This document shows, in pieces, positions 1 to 7,190 of a stretch of 64,000 bases of DNA. The notes below the pieces were generated by a model. The model ran no database searches and was not told where the DNA came from. It saw only the letters and a program-made list of their open reading frames with translations. Both the position numbers and the translations under genes were made by a program. How positions within the stretch are numbered: the stretch's first letter is position 1; every line of letters starts with the position of its first letter. The stretch is from an uncultured Gemmatimonadales bacterium (lineage in GTDB: Bacteria > Gemmatimonadota > Gemmatimonadetes > Palauibacterales > Palauibacteraceae): positions 39,371 to 103,370 of the forward strand of contig CAMYMV010000018.1 in assembly GCA_947259585.1 (NCBI GenBank), written 5' to 3'.

Positions 1-1501
1 CCTCTTCCGCACGTTCTTCCGGGGCCGAGCCGCGTTCACGGAGCCCTTCGAGACGCCGATCCTCCGTGCCAGCAGGGGGAAGCACCTTACCGGGGTTGCA
101 CAGCCCGCGCGGGTCGACGGCATCCCGCACCGAGCGGAGCGTGCGGAGCTCCGTCGCCGCCAGGACGCGCGGCACGGACTTCAGCTTGTCGAGCCCGATT
201 CCGTGCTCACCGGTAATCGTTCCGCCGGCTTCGATGCAGAGATCCAGGATCTCGAGCCGAGCGGCTTCGACTCGTTCGGCTTCATCGGGGTCGTCCACGT
301 CGAAGACGATGTTCGGGTGCAGGTTCCCATCGCCGGCATGAAAGAAGTTGGCCAGACGGAGACCATGCCTCTCCCCGACGGCTTCGATCCGCGGAAGCAG
401 CTCCGGAAGCATCGTGCGCGGAACGACCGTGTCCTCGACGAGAACGTCCGGGCCCAACTGCCCGAGTGCGCCGAAGGCGCTCTTTCGGGCACGCCAGAGT
501 CTCTCCCGCTCCGCTTTTGATGAGGCACTCGAGATCTCGCGGGGTGCCGCGATCCGGATCGCGGCGAGGGCGGCTGACATCTCCTCCTCGGCCTCCTCCG
601 GCGTGCCCTCACACTCGACGACGAGTGCCGCGCCGAGGTCCGTCGGCAGGCCGACGGCGAACGGCGAACGCTCGACCGTGCGGATCGTCGTTCGGTCGAT
701 GATCTCGAGTGCGACCGGGACAACGCCGGCGGAGAGGATCTCGGTTACCGCCTGCCCGGCCTCTCCGACCCGGTCGAATAGTGCGAGCGACGTAAGGATG
801 GCTTCCGGTCGGGGTGCGAGGCGTACCGTCACCGCCGTGGCGAAGCCGAGGGTGCCCTCCGATCCGATGAACAGCCCGCCGAGATCGGGTCCGCCGGACT
901 CGCCGCGGTCCAACGCCAGAAGCTCGCCGTCCGGGAGGATCACCTCTAGGCGCAGCACGTGGTCGCTGGTCACCCCGTGCTTCAGGCAGTGCGGTCCGCC
1001 GGCGTTCGTCGCGACGTTGCCGCCGATCGTGCAGGCCGAGGCGGAGCCGGGGTCCGGCAGGTAGCGAAGCCCGAGCGGCGCCGCGCGTCGCGAGATCTCG
1101 TCCGTAAGGACGCCCGGTTCGACCACCGCCAGACGCTCGTCGGGGTCGATCCGCAGGAACCGGTCGAGCCGGCCGGTGCCGACGATCACCGCTCCCCGGG
1201 CGACCGCTCCACCGGTCAGTCCGGTGCCGGCTCCGCGCGGAACAAAGGGGATCTCCGCTTCGTACAGCATGCGTACCGCGAGTCGCAGCTCCTCGCGCGT
1301 GGCGGGGAGCGCGACGGCGAGCGGAGTCCCGCGGATGCGGGTGAGCGCGTCGGATTCGTAGGCGAGGAGACGATCGGCTTCACGGATTAGGCCGGCAGGT
1401 CCCAGAAGGCGGCCGAGGTCGGTTGCTAGAGCGCCTGGCAAGGCGCTTGCTCTCGAGCTCGGGCGGGACACGTCGAATGCGGTACGCACGGCCGATTTCA
1501 C
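1..1501 (-). CDS. FAD-linked oxidase, GlcD/D-lactate dehydrogenase type (3' end outside window)
   Basis: The minus frame stays open from a GTG at 1501 to the window edge, about 500 residues, so the C-terminus is missing. In order it shows the FAD_binding_4 fold with VPRGAGTGLTGGAV and DPGSASACTIGGNVATNAGG (FAD phosphate loops), LFIGSEGTLG, and the C-terminal FAD-oxidase domain with NFFHAGDGNLHPNI and TGEHGIGLDK, ending near GLCNPGKVLP, which is normally close to the end of GlcD. Known role of the family: flavin-dependent oxidation of glycolate or D-2-hydroxy acids, often with a GlcE/GlcF partner. No partner is visible here. The start was chosen because it is the last start codon that still gives a normal GlcD N-terminus. 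The family is clear; the substrate is not. Confidence 0.88.
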   Translation of the reverse strand, partial: MKSAVRTAFDVSRPSSRASALPGALATDLGRLLGPAGLIREADRLLAYESDALTRIRGTPLAVALPATREELRLAVRMLYEAEIPFVPRGAGTGLTGGAVARGAVIVGTGRLDRFLRIDPDERLAVVEPGVLTDEISRRAAPLGLRYLPDPGSASACTIGGNVATNAGGPHCLKHGVTSDHVLRLEVILPDGELLALDRGESGGPDLGGLFIGSEGTLGFATAVTVRLAPRPEAILTSLALFDRVGEAGQAVTEILSAGVVPVALEIIDRTTIRTVERSPFAVGLPTDLGAALVVECEGTPEEAEEEMSAALAAIRIAAPREISSASSKAERERLWRARKSAFGALGQLGPDVLVEDTVVPRTMLPELLPRIEAVGERHGLRLANFFHAGDGNLHPNIVFDVDDPDEAERVEAARLEILDLCIEAGGTITGEHGIGLDKLKSVPRVLAATELRTLRSVRDAVDPRGLCNPGKVLPPAGTEDRRLEGLRERGSAPEERAEE

Positions 1502-1634
1502 GGCGCCACATTAGGCAGCTTGCCGAGAGTGGGCAAGCGGCGGATAGGCCCGTCATACGGGCTGATCCGGGGTGTCCGGTTCAGTCGCGCAGGCTTGACT
1601 ATCGTGAGTGCCGCGTTTACGATGGGCGGATCGC

Positions 1635-1708
<74 letters not shown>

Positions 1709-1807
1709 TCATAGGCCCTGCCGCGCGTCGCGCCTGGCGGGGCGTTTTTTACGTGTCGGGCGATCTCGTTCGCGGCAGAGCCGCTGACGGGAGGGGCGCT
1801 TCGACAT

Positions 1808-1880
1808 TCCGGGGTAGCTCAGTGGCCAGAGCGGGTGGCTGTTAACCACTAGGTCGTGGGTTCGAATCCCACCCCCGGAG
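1808..1880 (+). tRNA. tRNA-Asn (GTT)
   Basis: Cloverleaf of 73 nt with acceptor TCCGGGG/CCCCGGA, anticodon loop CTGTTAA and discriminator G. CCA not encoded. Confidence 0.95.
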
Positions 1881-1918
1881 CTGAGGCTGTCGATGCGATC
1901 GGCGGTATCGACGATGTC

Positions 1919-1991
1919 GGCTGGGTAGCTCAGTCGGTAGAGCACCGCGCTGAAAACGCGGGTGTCGGCGGTTCGATTCCGCCCCCAGCCA
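1919..1991 (+). tRNA. tRNA-Phe (GAA)
   Basis: Cloverleaf of 73 nt with acceptor GGCTGGG/CCCAGCC, anticodon loop CTGAAAA and discriminator A. CCA not encoded. Confidence 0.95.
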
Positions 1992-1996
1992 TACGA

Positions 1997-2070
1997 AGGG
2001 GCGTAGCTCAACTTGGCAGAGCACCGGTCTCCAAAACCGGCGGTTGGGGGTTCGAGTCCCTCCGCCCCTG
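1997..2070 (+). tRNA. tRNA-Trp (CCA)
   Basis: Cloverleaf of 74 nt with acceptor AGGGGCG/CGCCCCT, anticodon loop CTCCAAA and discriminator G. It starts only 5 nt after tRNA-Phe. Confidence 0.95.
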
Positions 2071-2090
2071 CTGCCTTCGTCGCGGAAGGT

Positions 2091-2162
<72 letters not shown>

Positions 2163-2182
2163 CTCTGCTTTCGGGCGGAGAC

Positions 2183-2256
2183 GCGCCCGTAGCTCAGGTG
2201 GATAGAGCATCGGCCTTCTAAGCCGAGGGTCGCAGGTTCGAGTCCTGCCGGGCGCA
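2183..2256 (+). tRNA. tRNA-Arg (TCT)
   Basis: Cloverleaf of 74 nt with acceptor GCGCCCG/CGGGCGC, anticodon loop CTTCTAA and discriminator A. Confidence 0.95.
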
Positions 2257-2289
2257 TGCGGGCCGGATCGAGCGGTCATGACACCGAAG

Positions 2290-2361
2290 GCCCCCATCGT
2301 CTAACGGCCAGGACACCACTCTTTCAAGGTGGAGATAGGGGTTCGATTCCCCTTGGGGGCG
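2290..2361 (+). tRNA. tRNA-Glu (TTC)
   Basis: Cloverleaf of 72 nt with acceptor GCCCCCA/TGGGGGC, anticodon loop CTTTCAA and discriminator G. Confidence 0.95.
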
Positions 2362-2383
2362 TCAAGGAGGAGATCCGCAGCAC

Positions 2384-2456
2384 GGGGCCGTAGCTCAGCT
2401 GGGAGAGCGCTGCAATGGCATTGCAGAGGTCGCGGGTTCGAGCCCCGCCGGCTCCA
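2384..2456 (+). tRNA. tRNA-Ala (GGC)
   Basis: Cloverleaf of 73 nt. Acceptor GGGGCCG/CGGCTCC contains the G3-T70 wobble that identifies alanine tRNAs. Anticodon loop ATGGCAT, discriminator A. Confidence 0.95.
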
Positions 2457-2503
2457 CTGTTGACACCGCTGTAGCACGAGTTTGGAACCAGACAGCACCA
2501 CGA

Positions 2504-2576
2504 GCGCCGCTAGCTCAATTGGCAGAGCAACGGACTCTTAATCCGTAGGTTCGGGGTTCGATTCCCTGGCGGCGCA
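2504..2576 (+). tRNA. tRNA-Lys (CTT); island attachment site
   Basis: Cloverleaf of 73 nt with acceptor GCGCCGC/GCGGCGC, anticodon loop CTCTTAA and discriminator A. Its 3' portion, from the anticodon stem through the T run behind the gene, is repeated exactly at 13029-13076. It is therefore the integration target of the island to its right and is kept intact by the inserted copy. Confidence 0.96.
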
Positions 2577-2581
2577 TTTTT
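2534..2581 (+). repeat. attL: 48-bp direct repeat, 3' end of tRNA-Lys
   Basis: Begins in the anticodon stem of tRNA-Lys (ACTCTTAATCC...), covers the T arm and acceptor 3' strand, and ends with ATTTTT just after the gene. Identical over 48 bp to 13029-13076; identity stops on both sides. Confidence 0.93.
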
Positions 2582-2623
2582 GTAACTAGTTATCCCGCCC
2601 CACACTCCAGCGTTGTTGTCGCC

Positions 2624-2636
2624 TTCCATTATGGAA
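2624..2636. promoter_or_regulatory. 13-bp palindrome TTCCATTATGGAA, left copy
   Basis: TTCCAT-T-ATGGAA has perfect 6-bp arms. The same 13-mer recurs at 4081-4093 immediately before the HTH gene, so the two copies bracket the integrase/HTH module. This copy lies between attL and the integrase stop. It may be a regulator site or an arm-type recombination site (inference). Confidence 0.5.
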
Positions 2637-2678
2637 CAATCGTTCGGATGTACCGCGAACTGTACCACGTTCTCGGGC

Positions 2679-3836
2679 CTAGCGGACGGCACGGAGCCCG
2701 ACCTTCTGCCCCTCTAGAAGCACCCGCTCCATCGCGTCCAGGTCGGCTTGTTGGTAAAGCTCCTGGAGTACCTGGGTGCCCTTCCAGCCACCGAGCGCCG
2801 CCACATCCTGCACGCTCAACTGCTTTCGCTTCGTCGCGAACGCACGGCGCAGTGAGTGCCAGCCGAAGCCTCGGACGTGCGGGATCTTCGCGGCCCTCTC
2901 GACCTTTCGGAACCAGTGAGAGGCGAGGGATACGGTGACGTGACCCTCACCGCCGGGCGCTGGGAAGATCCATCCCGTAGCGCCCCCGGTCTCGTGCCGG
3001 TGCGCTTCGAGCGCGTCCCGTACGGAAGGTGTGACGGGCGTCGCGGAAGTGCGGCCGAGCTTATCGAAGTCGGCGTGCCAGACCAGCGTTCCGAACTTCC
3101 CGGCCTCAGGGTTCCAGTCCTCCCACCGGAGCGAGACGATGGCGCCAATCCTACGGCCCGTCTCGGCGGCCTCCATGAGTTTCGCCAGCATGGCATCGCC
3201 GCAGACAGGCCGTGCGGGATCCTTCGTCGTTGGCAGGTCGAGGCCCGTGGTCGGATCAAACGGCACGAGCGGGCGGCCGTCGCGACGCACGCTGAGTGCG
3301 TGACGGCAGACGTGCCGGAGGGTCTTTAAGACCTTCGCGGCCGAGCGCGGGCCTACCTTCCTGCGCTTGCCTTCGGCAACCGTCCGCCCGTGCGCGTCAA
3401 TCTCACCCGACATGATCGACCGCTGGAGCCAGGTCCAATCAGGGGAGCCGATGTCGGTGGCCTTCCTCGGCCCGAGCGTTCGGCGGAGTAGCTCGACGTG
3501 ACGCTTGGTCTCGACCTCATGCTTCCCGGTCATGTCGGGTAACACGTCCCGCTCGAATCGGGTAATCAGGTCGCGGAGCGTCGGCTCGCGTGCTGGCATC
3601 CCGTGGCCTTGGATGAGTCGGTTCGAGAGCTTCGCCGCCTCCGCCTTCGCCCGCTCCACGTGCTCAGGGATTAAGTTTCCGTCCGCGTCCCGTACACGGA
3701 AGCTGAGCGAGCGCCAGCACGTGCCCCTGATCTTCGGGTCACGGGCGCCGATGCGGACGTTGCCGCCCCGCGTCCGTTCCGCGACCATGACGGTCGCGCC
3801 CCTGGGGCCGATGCTGTGCTTCCATTTCTTGGGCAT
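2679..3836 (-). CDS. Tyrosine-type site-specific integrase
   Basis: 385-aa protein, the usual size for an island integrase. It has an N-terminal arm-binding region, a core-binding domain around RDLITRFERDVLPDMTGK, and a C-terminal catalytic domain. Visible catalytic elements are the first Arg region (GAIVSLRWEDW), the HSLRRAF box carrying His and the second Arg, GGW in place of the usual GH, and the nucleophilic Tyr in LQELYQQ. It presumably catalyses excision and integration at tRNA-Lys. The start is the ATG at 3836, which shares its A with the stop of the upstream HTH gene (TGATG), so the two are translationally coupled. A longer open frame to 4037 overlaps the HTH gene completely and was not used. 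Confidence 0.92.
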   Translation of the reverse strand: MPKKWKHSIGPRGATVMVAERTRGGNVRIGARDPKIRGTCWRSLSFRVRDADGNLIPEHVERAKAEAAKLSNRLIQGHGMPAREPTLRDLITRFERDVLPDMTGKHEVETKRHVELLRRTLGPRKATDIGSPDWTWLQRSIMSGEIDAHGRTVAEGKRRKVGPRSAAKVLKTLRHVCRHALSVRRDGRPLVPFDPTTGLDLPTTKDPARPVCGDAMLAKLMEAAETGRRIGAIVSLRWEDWNPEAGKFGTLVWHADFDKLGRTSATPVTPSVRDALEAHRHETGGATGWIFPAPGGEGHVTVSLASHWFRKVERAAKIPHVRGFGWHSLRRAFATKRKQLSVQDVAALGGWKGTQVLQELYQQADLDAMERVLLEGQKVGLRAVR

Positions 3837-4078
3837 CACTCCTCCTCGCTCAGCGTGACGAGTGCACGACGAATGCGATCGGCCGCCTCGGAGAGCAGGC
3901 CAGCCCGGTCCTCGAACGCGACGAGGATCAGCTTCGCCGTCTGCGGCGTCGCGCGGATTCTGCCGGCCGTGATGTCGTTGAGCAGCGCGTGCGAAAGATC
4001 GAGATCGCGCGCGAGCGAGCGCCGGCTTCCGGGCCACCTCCGCATCGCGTTGAGTACCGCTCCCGTCAACTCATCCAC
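3836..4078 (-). CDS. Small helix-turn-helix protein, probable regulator of the integrase operon
   Basis: 80-aa protein. Residues about 18-45 (SRRSLARDLDLSHALLNDIT) look like a Cro/XRE or Xis-type helix-turn-helix, followed by a helical tail rich in Arg, Glu and Leu. It is the first gene of a two-gene operon with the integrase (1-nt overlap). The GTG start at 4078 lies 2 nt behind the palindrome TTCCATTATGGAA, so a protein bound there would cover the ribosome-binding region and promoter end. The likely role is autorepressor or excision-control factor (inference). No family was firmly recognised. Confidence 0.65.
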   Translation of the reverse strand: MDELTGAVLNAMRRWPGSRRSLARDLDLSHALLNDITAGRIRATPQTAKLILVAFEDRAGLLSEAADRIRRALVTLSEEE

Positions 4079-4080
4079 CT

Positions 4081-4093
4081 TTCCATTATGGAA
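4081..4093. promoter_or_regulatory. 13-bp palindrome TTCCATTATGGAA, right copy (probable operator)
   Basis: Perfect 6-bp arms around one central base. It ends 2 nt before the GTG of the HTH gene on the minus strand and overlaps its ribosome-binding region. The exact repeat of 2624-2636 supports a specific binding site. Confidence 0.6.
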
Positions 4094-4153
4094 GACGCCC
4101 AGCGCACAGTCAACCGCTGAGTATGCGCTCAGCTAGATCGTCCACCGCGCTCA

Positions 4154-4879
4154 GTGCCGGTGCGCCGGGCCGGCGCGGCAAGTCGGAGCGATCTCCGGGT
4201 GGTCGTTTCGACTGAGGGTGGTGGCGTTGATCCAGACGGATACGTAGTGGCTCTGGATTCTCTCCGCCAAGCGGGGGGTGTGGACGGGTCCGTGGTTTTC
4301 ATTAAGGTCACTCCCGGCAGCCACGCGGCGATGTTGCTGGACTTGGCCGACGGTTGCGAGGTCCGTGGGGGCAATCTAAAGACCGTCGCGATAGCGGAAG
4401 GTAGCACCGCAGAAACACGATTCGATGTCGTTTGTGACCAGGAGCCTATCCTTCCACCAGTTCGACGCGAACCGCCACCGGCTGCAAGGGCGGAGCTTCC
4501 GACAACCGCAGATCCGGTCCCACCAAGCGTCATTCCGATAGGCTACTTCGCTGCTGGCTACTGGATAGGCACACTTGAGCCGCCGGGTTTCGCCTCCTAT
4601 CCGGTCCACTGGACGTTCTTTTCCAAACAGGAGCTAGGCGAAGTGGTTGGCGAAGCCACGTATGAATCCCCGTCGCCCTGCTCCTACGACCTGATTCTCG
4701 AGTTCGTCGGAGACGCGGAGTTGGTTGTCGCGCAACAACTGGTGACCGGCGGCTGCGCCAACGGCACGCGAGTCATTTTGCGCCGCGACGAGGAGAAACT
4801 CTGGGCCTACTGGTTGAAGCCGGACGAGACCCCCTGGTTTGAGGCCGAACTTTCGCGAGTCTCGCCAAACAGACCTTGA
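4154..4879 (+). CDS. Two-domain envelope protein (PDGY domain + lipocalin-like domain), N-terminally truncated
   Basis: 241 aa from a GTG. Residues about 13-88 form a beta-rich module with DPDGYVVALD, TPGSHAAMLLDLADGCEV and a closing TRFDVVC. Residues about 128-235 form a second module beginning GYWIGTLEPPG, with paired Cys (SPCSYDL, GGCANG) and an aromatic strand LWAYWL, resembling a small lipocalin-like barrel. Both modules recur in reverse order in the protein at 58068-58778, and the second also in the lipoprotein at 7191-8627. Family members normally have a lipoprotein signal, which is missing here, so the 5' end was probably lost when this gene came to lie next to the integrase operon. 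Function unknown. A palindromic repeat follows the stop. Confidence 0.6.
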   Translation: MPVRRAGAASRSDLRVVVSTEGGGVDPDGYVVALDSLRQAGGVDGSVVFIKVTPGSHAAMLLDLADGCEVRGGNLKTVAIAEGSTAETRFDVVCDQEPILPPVRREPPPAARAELPTTADPVPPSVIPIGYFAAGYWIGTLEPPGFASYPVHWTFFSKQELGEVVGEATYESPSPCSYDLILEFVGDAELVVAQQLVTGGCANGTRVILRRDEEKLWAYWLKPDETPWFEAELSRVSPNRP

Positions 4880-4898
4880 GGTATCGCCCCCCTGACCT

Positions 4899-4982
4899 GT
4901 TACTCCAGTAACATCTCGGCCCCGCCACGCTCCTGATCATCCTCCGACCATACGCCACCGAATAAAGGTTCTCCTGACTTGC
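4899..4982 (+). repeat. Intergenic repeat R, copy 1
   Basis: Starts with GTTACTCCAGTAAC (5-bp arms, 4-nt spacer), then CGGCCCCGCCACGCTCCTGA, CTCCGACCATACGCC, and ends with AGGTTCTCCTGACTTG. Copies 2-7 follow other genes of the island. Similarity ends sharply after GACTTG. The rest of 4983-5234 shows no recognisable gene. Confidence 0.75.
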
Positions 4983-5234
4983 ATGGCGGCTGATGCCGGG
5001 TTGATCGTGGACGGATCAAGATTGAAAGCGGGCGCTCGCCTGCTCTCTGAGGTGGTGCGATGCTATCGGCGTTGGGCAAACGCCTGGACACCTCGACTGG
5101 CCGGACACTTCGACCAGCCCTCCTCATAGCTCATCCCCGATCCACCACTGAGACCAAGAATCCATATCGACGGCCAGGCTCCCCTGCGAGCCGCCCTGTC
5201 GTAGCTATAGATCCTCAGCGGTAAACCAAGAGAT

Positions 5235-5360
5235 CGGAGCGTCGGGTCCGATGGACGCTCCGCAGACGAAATAAGCTGCCAGCCAGCGGCTCTTTACGGG
5301 AGAACACCGGCTGACAGCTACCGACACACGAAACCCGCGAGGGGTCGCGTGCTTGGCCGC
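5235..5360 (+). repeat. Structured leader element U, copy 1
   Basis: Matches 6920-7052. The best conserved part (from 5274) can form a long imperfect stem, GCTGCCAGCCAGCG against the strand ending CACCGGCTGACAGC, followed by a second hairpin opening CACG and closing CGTG. A perfect 8-bp hairpin GGAGCGTC/GACGCTCC precedes it. It lies about 150 nt before a HAF lipoprotein gene, as copy 2 does. It could be a structured 5' leader, a small RNA, or a relic of tandem duplication of the gene plus its leader. Confidence 0.5.
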
Positions 5361-5510
5361 ATAACGTAGCTACCCTAAGTGCCGCGTCAACACGTCTTCC
5401 CTTTCGAGTCACGACGTGCGAGCCGATCGGTCGTCGCGACTCTGCGCCTGCTCCGTACCCGTTACCGAGGGCGGACGCATGGCAGCCTTGATCGGTGGGA
5501 GGTTCATTCG

Positions 5511-6548
5511 ATGACACGCCATATCATTCCTTGGCTGGTCGGGCCGTTGATCGTCTTTCTTTCCGCCTGCGAGCAGACAACAGCGCTCGAGGAGGTCGTG
5601 GCTTCGCCAGCGGTGGCCGCGGCCGACGCGACCAAAAGCTACGTGCCGGTGGACCTGGGCACCTTGGGTGGCAACCGCAGCTATGCCTGGGGCATCAACG
5701 ATCGAGAGCAGGTTGTCGGGTTCAGTTACACCGCGGACTGGAGGGACCACGCCTTCCTGTGGGAGGACGGGGTGATGGAAGACCTGGGGGACCTGGGTGG
5801 CGACTGGAGCAGGGCCTACGGGATCAACAACCGCGGGCAGGTGTTCGGCTACGGCTACACCGCCGATGGGAAGACCCACGCCTTCCTGTGGGAGGACGGC
5901 GTGATGGAGGATCTGGGCACCCTGGGTGGCAGCCACAGCTATGCCACGGGGATCAACGACCCGGGGCAGGTCGTTGGGAGTAGCTACAACGCCGATGGGG
6001 AGTACCATGCGTTTCTTTGGGACAGCGGGGTGATGGAGGACCTGGGCGATCTGGGTAGCGGCTGGAGCGAGGCCAGAGCGATCAACAACCTCGGGCAGGT
6101 GGTCGGCTACAGCTACGCCGCCGATGGGGAGCTCCGGGCCTTCCTGTGGCAGGACGGGGTGATGGAGGACCTAGGGGACCTGGGTGGCGACTGGAGCAGG
6201 GCCTACGGGATCAACGAACGAGGGCAGGTGGTTGGGTACGGTGACACCGCGGACGGAAAAACCCACGCCTTCCTGTGGCAGGACGGGGTGATGGAAGACC
6301 TGGGCACCCTGGGTGGCGACCACATCCGTATCGAAGCCTACGGGATCAACGAACGGGGGCAGGTCGTCGGCCACAGCGGCACCGCCGGGGGAGGACTCCA
6401 CGCCTTCCTGTGGGAGGACGGCGTGATGGAGGATCTGGGCACCCTGGAAGGTCACATAACCTTCGCCCTGGGCATCAACCATCGGGGACAGGTGGTCGGG
6501 GGAGCTGGCACTAAAGTCACGTGGCACGCAACCCTCTGGACGCGGTGA
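5511..6548 (+). CDS. HAF-repeat lipoprotein, seven tandem repeats
   Basis: 345-aa lipoprotein: hydrophobic signal and lipobox LSAC with Cys20. From about residue 48 it consists of seven tandem repeats of about 43 aa, each DLGxLGG...YGIN..GQVVGYS....HAFLW.DGVME. This is the HAF extracellular repeat family; the role is unknown, and the repeats probably fold as a beta-propeller or solenoid (inference). Several repeats are almost identical (for example DWSRAYGIN twice), which suggests recent internal duplication. The ATG at 5511 is preceded by GGGAGG at a good distance; a longer frame from 5379 lacks a signal peptide. A terminator-like hairpin and repeat R follow. The next large gene is a diverged member of the same class. 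Confidence 0.85.
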   Translation: MTRHIIPWLVGPLIVFLSACEQTTALEEVVASPAVAAADATKSYVPVDLGTLGGNRSYAWGINDREQVVGFSYTADWRDHAFLWEDGVMEDLGDLGGDWSRAYGINNRGQVFGYGYTADGKTHAFLWEDGVMEDLGTLGGSHSYATGINDPGQVVGSSYNADGEYHAFLWDSGVMEDLGDLGSGWSEARAINNLGQVVGYSYAADGELRAFLWQDGVMEDLGDLGGDWSRAYGINERGQVVGYGDTADGKTHAFLWQDGVMEDLGTLGGDHIRIEAYGINERGQVVGHSGTAGGGLHAFLWEDGVMEDLGTLEGHITFALGINHRGQVVGGAGTKVTWHATLWTR

Positions 6549-6563
6549 CCCGGCAGATACAAA

Positions 6564-6690
6564 GGGGCGGTTCCTTCGGGGCCGCCTCTGCCTACATCTG
6601 CGACCTTTCACGCGGTCCATCGCGGCCCTTCCAGGCTCCTGACCAGAGTCTCCGACCATACGCCGCAGAATAGAGGTTCTCCTGACTTGC
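6564..6690 (+). repeat. Terminator-like hairpin plus repeat R, copy 2
   Basis: Opens with a hairpin GGGGCGG-TTCC-TTCG-GGG-CCGCC just behind the HAF gene, then the R unit CGCGGCCCTTCCAGGCTCCT, CTCCGACCATACGCCGCAG, AATAGAGGTTCTCCTGACTTG. The GTTAC palindrome is degenerate here. Region 6691-6919 holds nothing recognisable beyond a 23-codon ATG frame. Confidence 0.75.
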
Positions 6691-6919
6691 GGTCGGCAAT
6701 GATAGGGGTCATGGTCAGCAAATAACGAAAGTGGGCCTCTTTCCGCGCCCGCTTCTGAGGTACAAAAAGATGTTCCCGGCAACGGCAGCAGTTCGACCTG
6801 CCCCGGACCCCGCCGGACTCCCGGCGCAGCCCTGCGCCATGATGCACTCCTCTGCCACTCTCGCGAACCGTAATCACTACTGTCTCACGCCCCAAGCGGA
6901 ACCGTCGTAGGCAAGCGTC

Positions 6920-7052
6920 CGAGCGTCCGTGGGGGCGCTTTGCCGTCATAAATCAAAAAAGAAAAAGGGCTGCCGGCCAGCGACTCGTCGCGGAGAACAC
7001 CGGCTGACAGCCCAGATACACGGAACCTGCAAGGGGCTCCGTGCTTGGTCCG
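6920..7052 (+). repeat. Structured leader element U, copy 2
   Basis: Second copy of the element at 5235-5360. Its stem GGGCTG...CAGCCC closes an imperfect 14-16-bp hairpin, followed by a second hairpin with perfect CACGGA/TCCGTG arms where copy 1 has CACG...CGTG. It lies 138 nt before the ATG of the second HAF-type gene. Pairing is largely kept although the sequence differs, which favours a folded RNA. Confidence 0.5.
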
Positions 7053-7190
7053 GGTGGCGGGGCTGCTTTTCGCTGGTAGGCCTGCGTTAGAGCCACGACG
7101 TGTTGTGCCGGTGGCACGCCACGACTCTCCGTCTGCCACGCACTTGCGACGCGCATGCGTCAATCATCGACAGAAAGGCGAGTTGTAAGC

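Noticed and set aside
2679..4037. 452-aa version of the integrase
   Set aside because: The first 67 residues lie over the HTH gene and are Arg/Ala-rich shadow sequence; the coupled ATG at 3836 is better.
5409..6008. Long open frames antisense to the HAF repeats
   Set aside because: They mirror the repeat structure of the HAF gene and have no start context or domain; they are shadows of a biased repeat.
5511..6548. HAF repeat array as CRISPR or non-coding tandem repeat
   Set aside because: Period 129 nt, no spacers, and the repeats are in frame with a lipoprotein signal.
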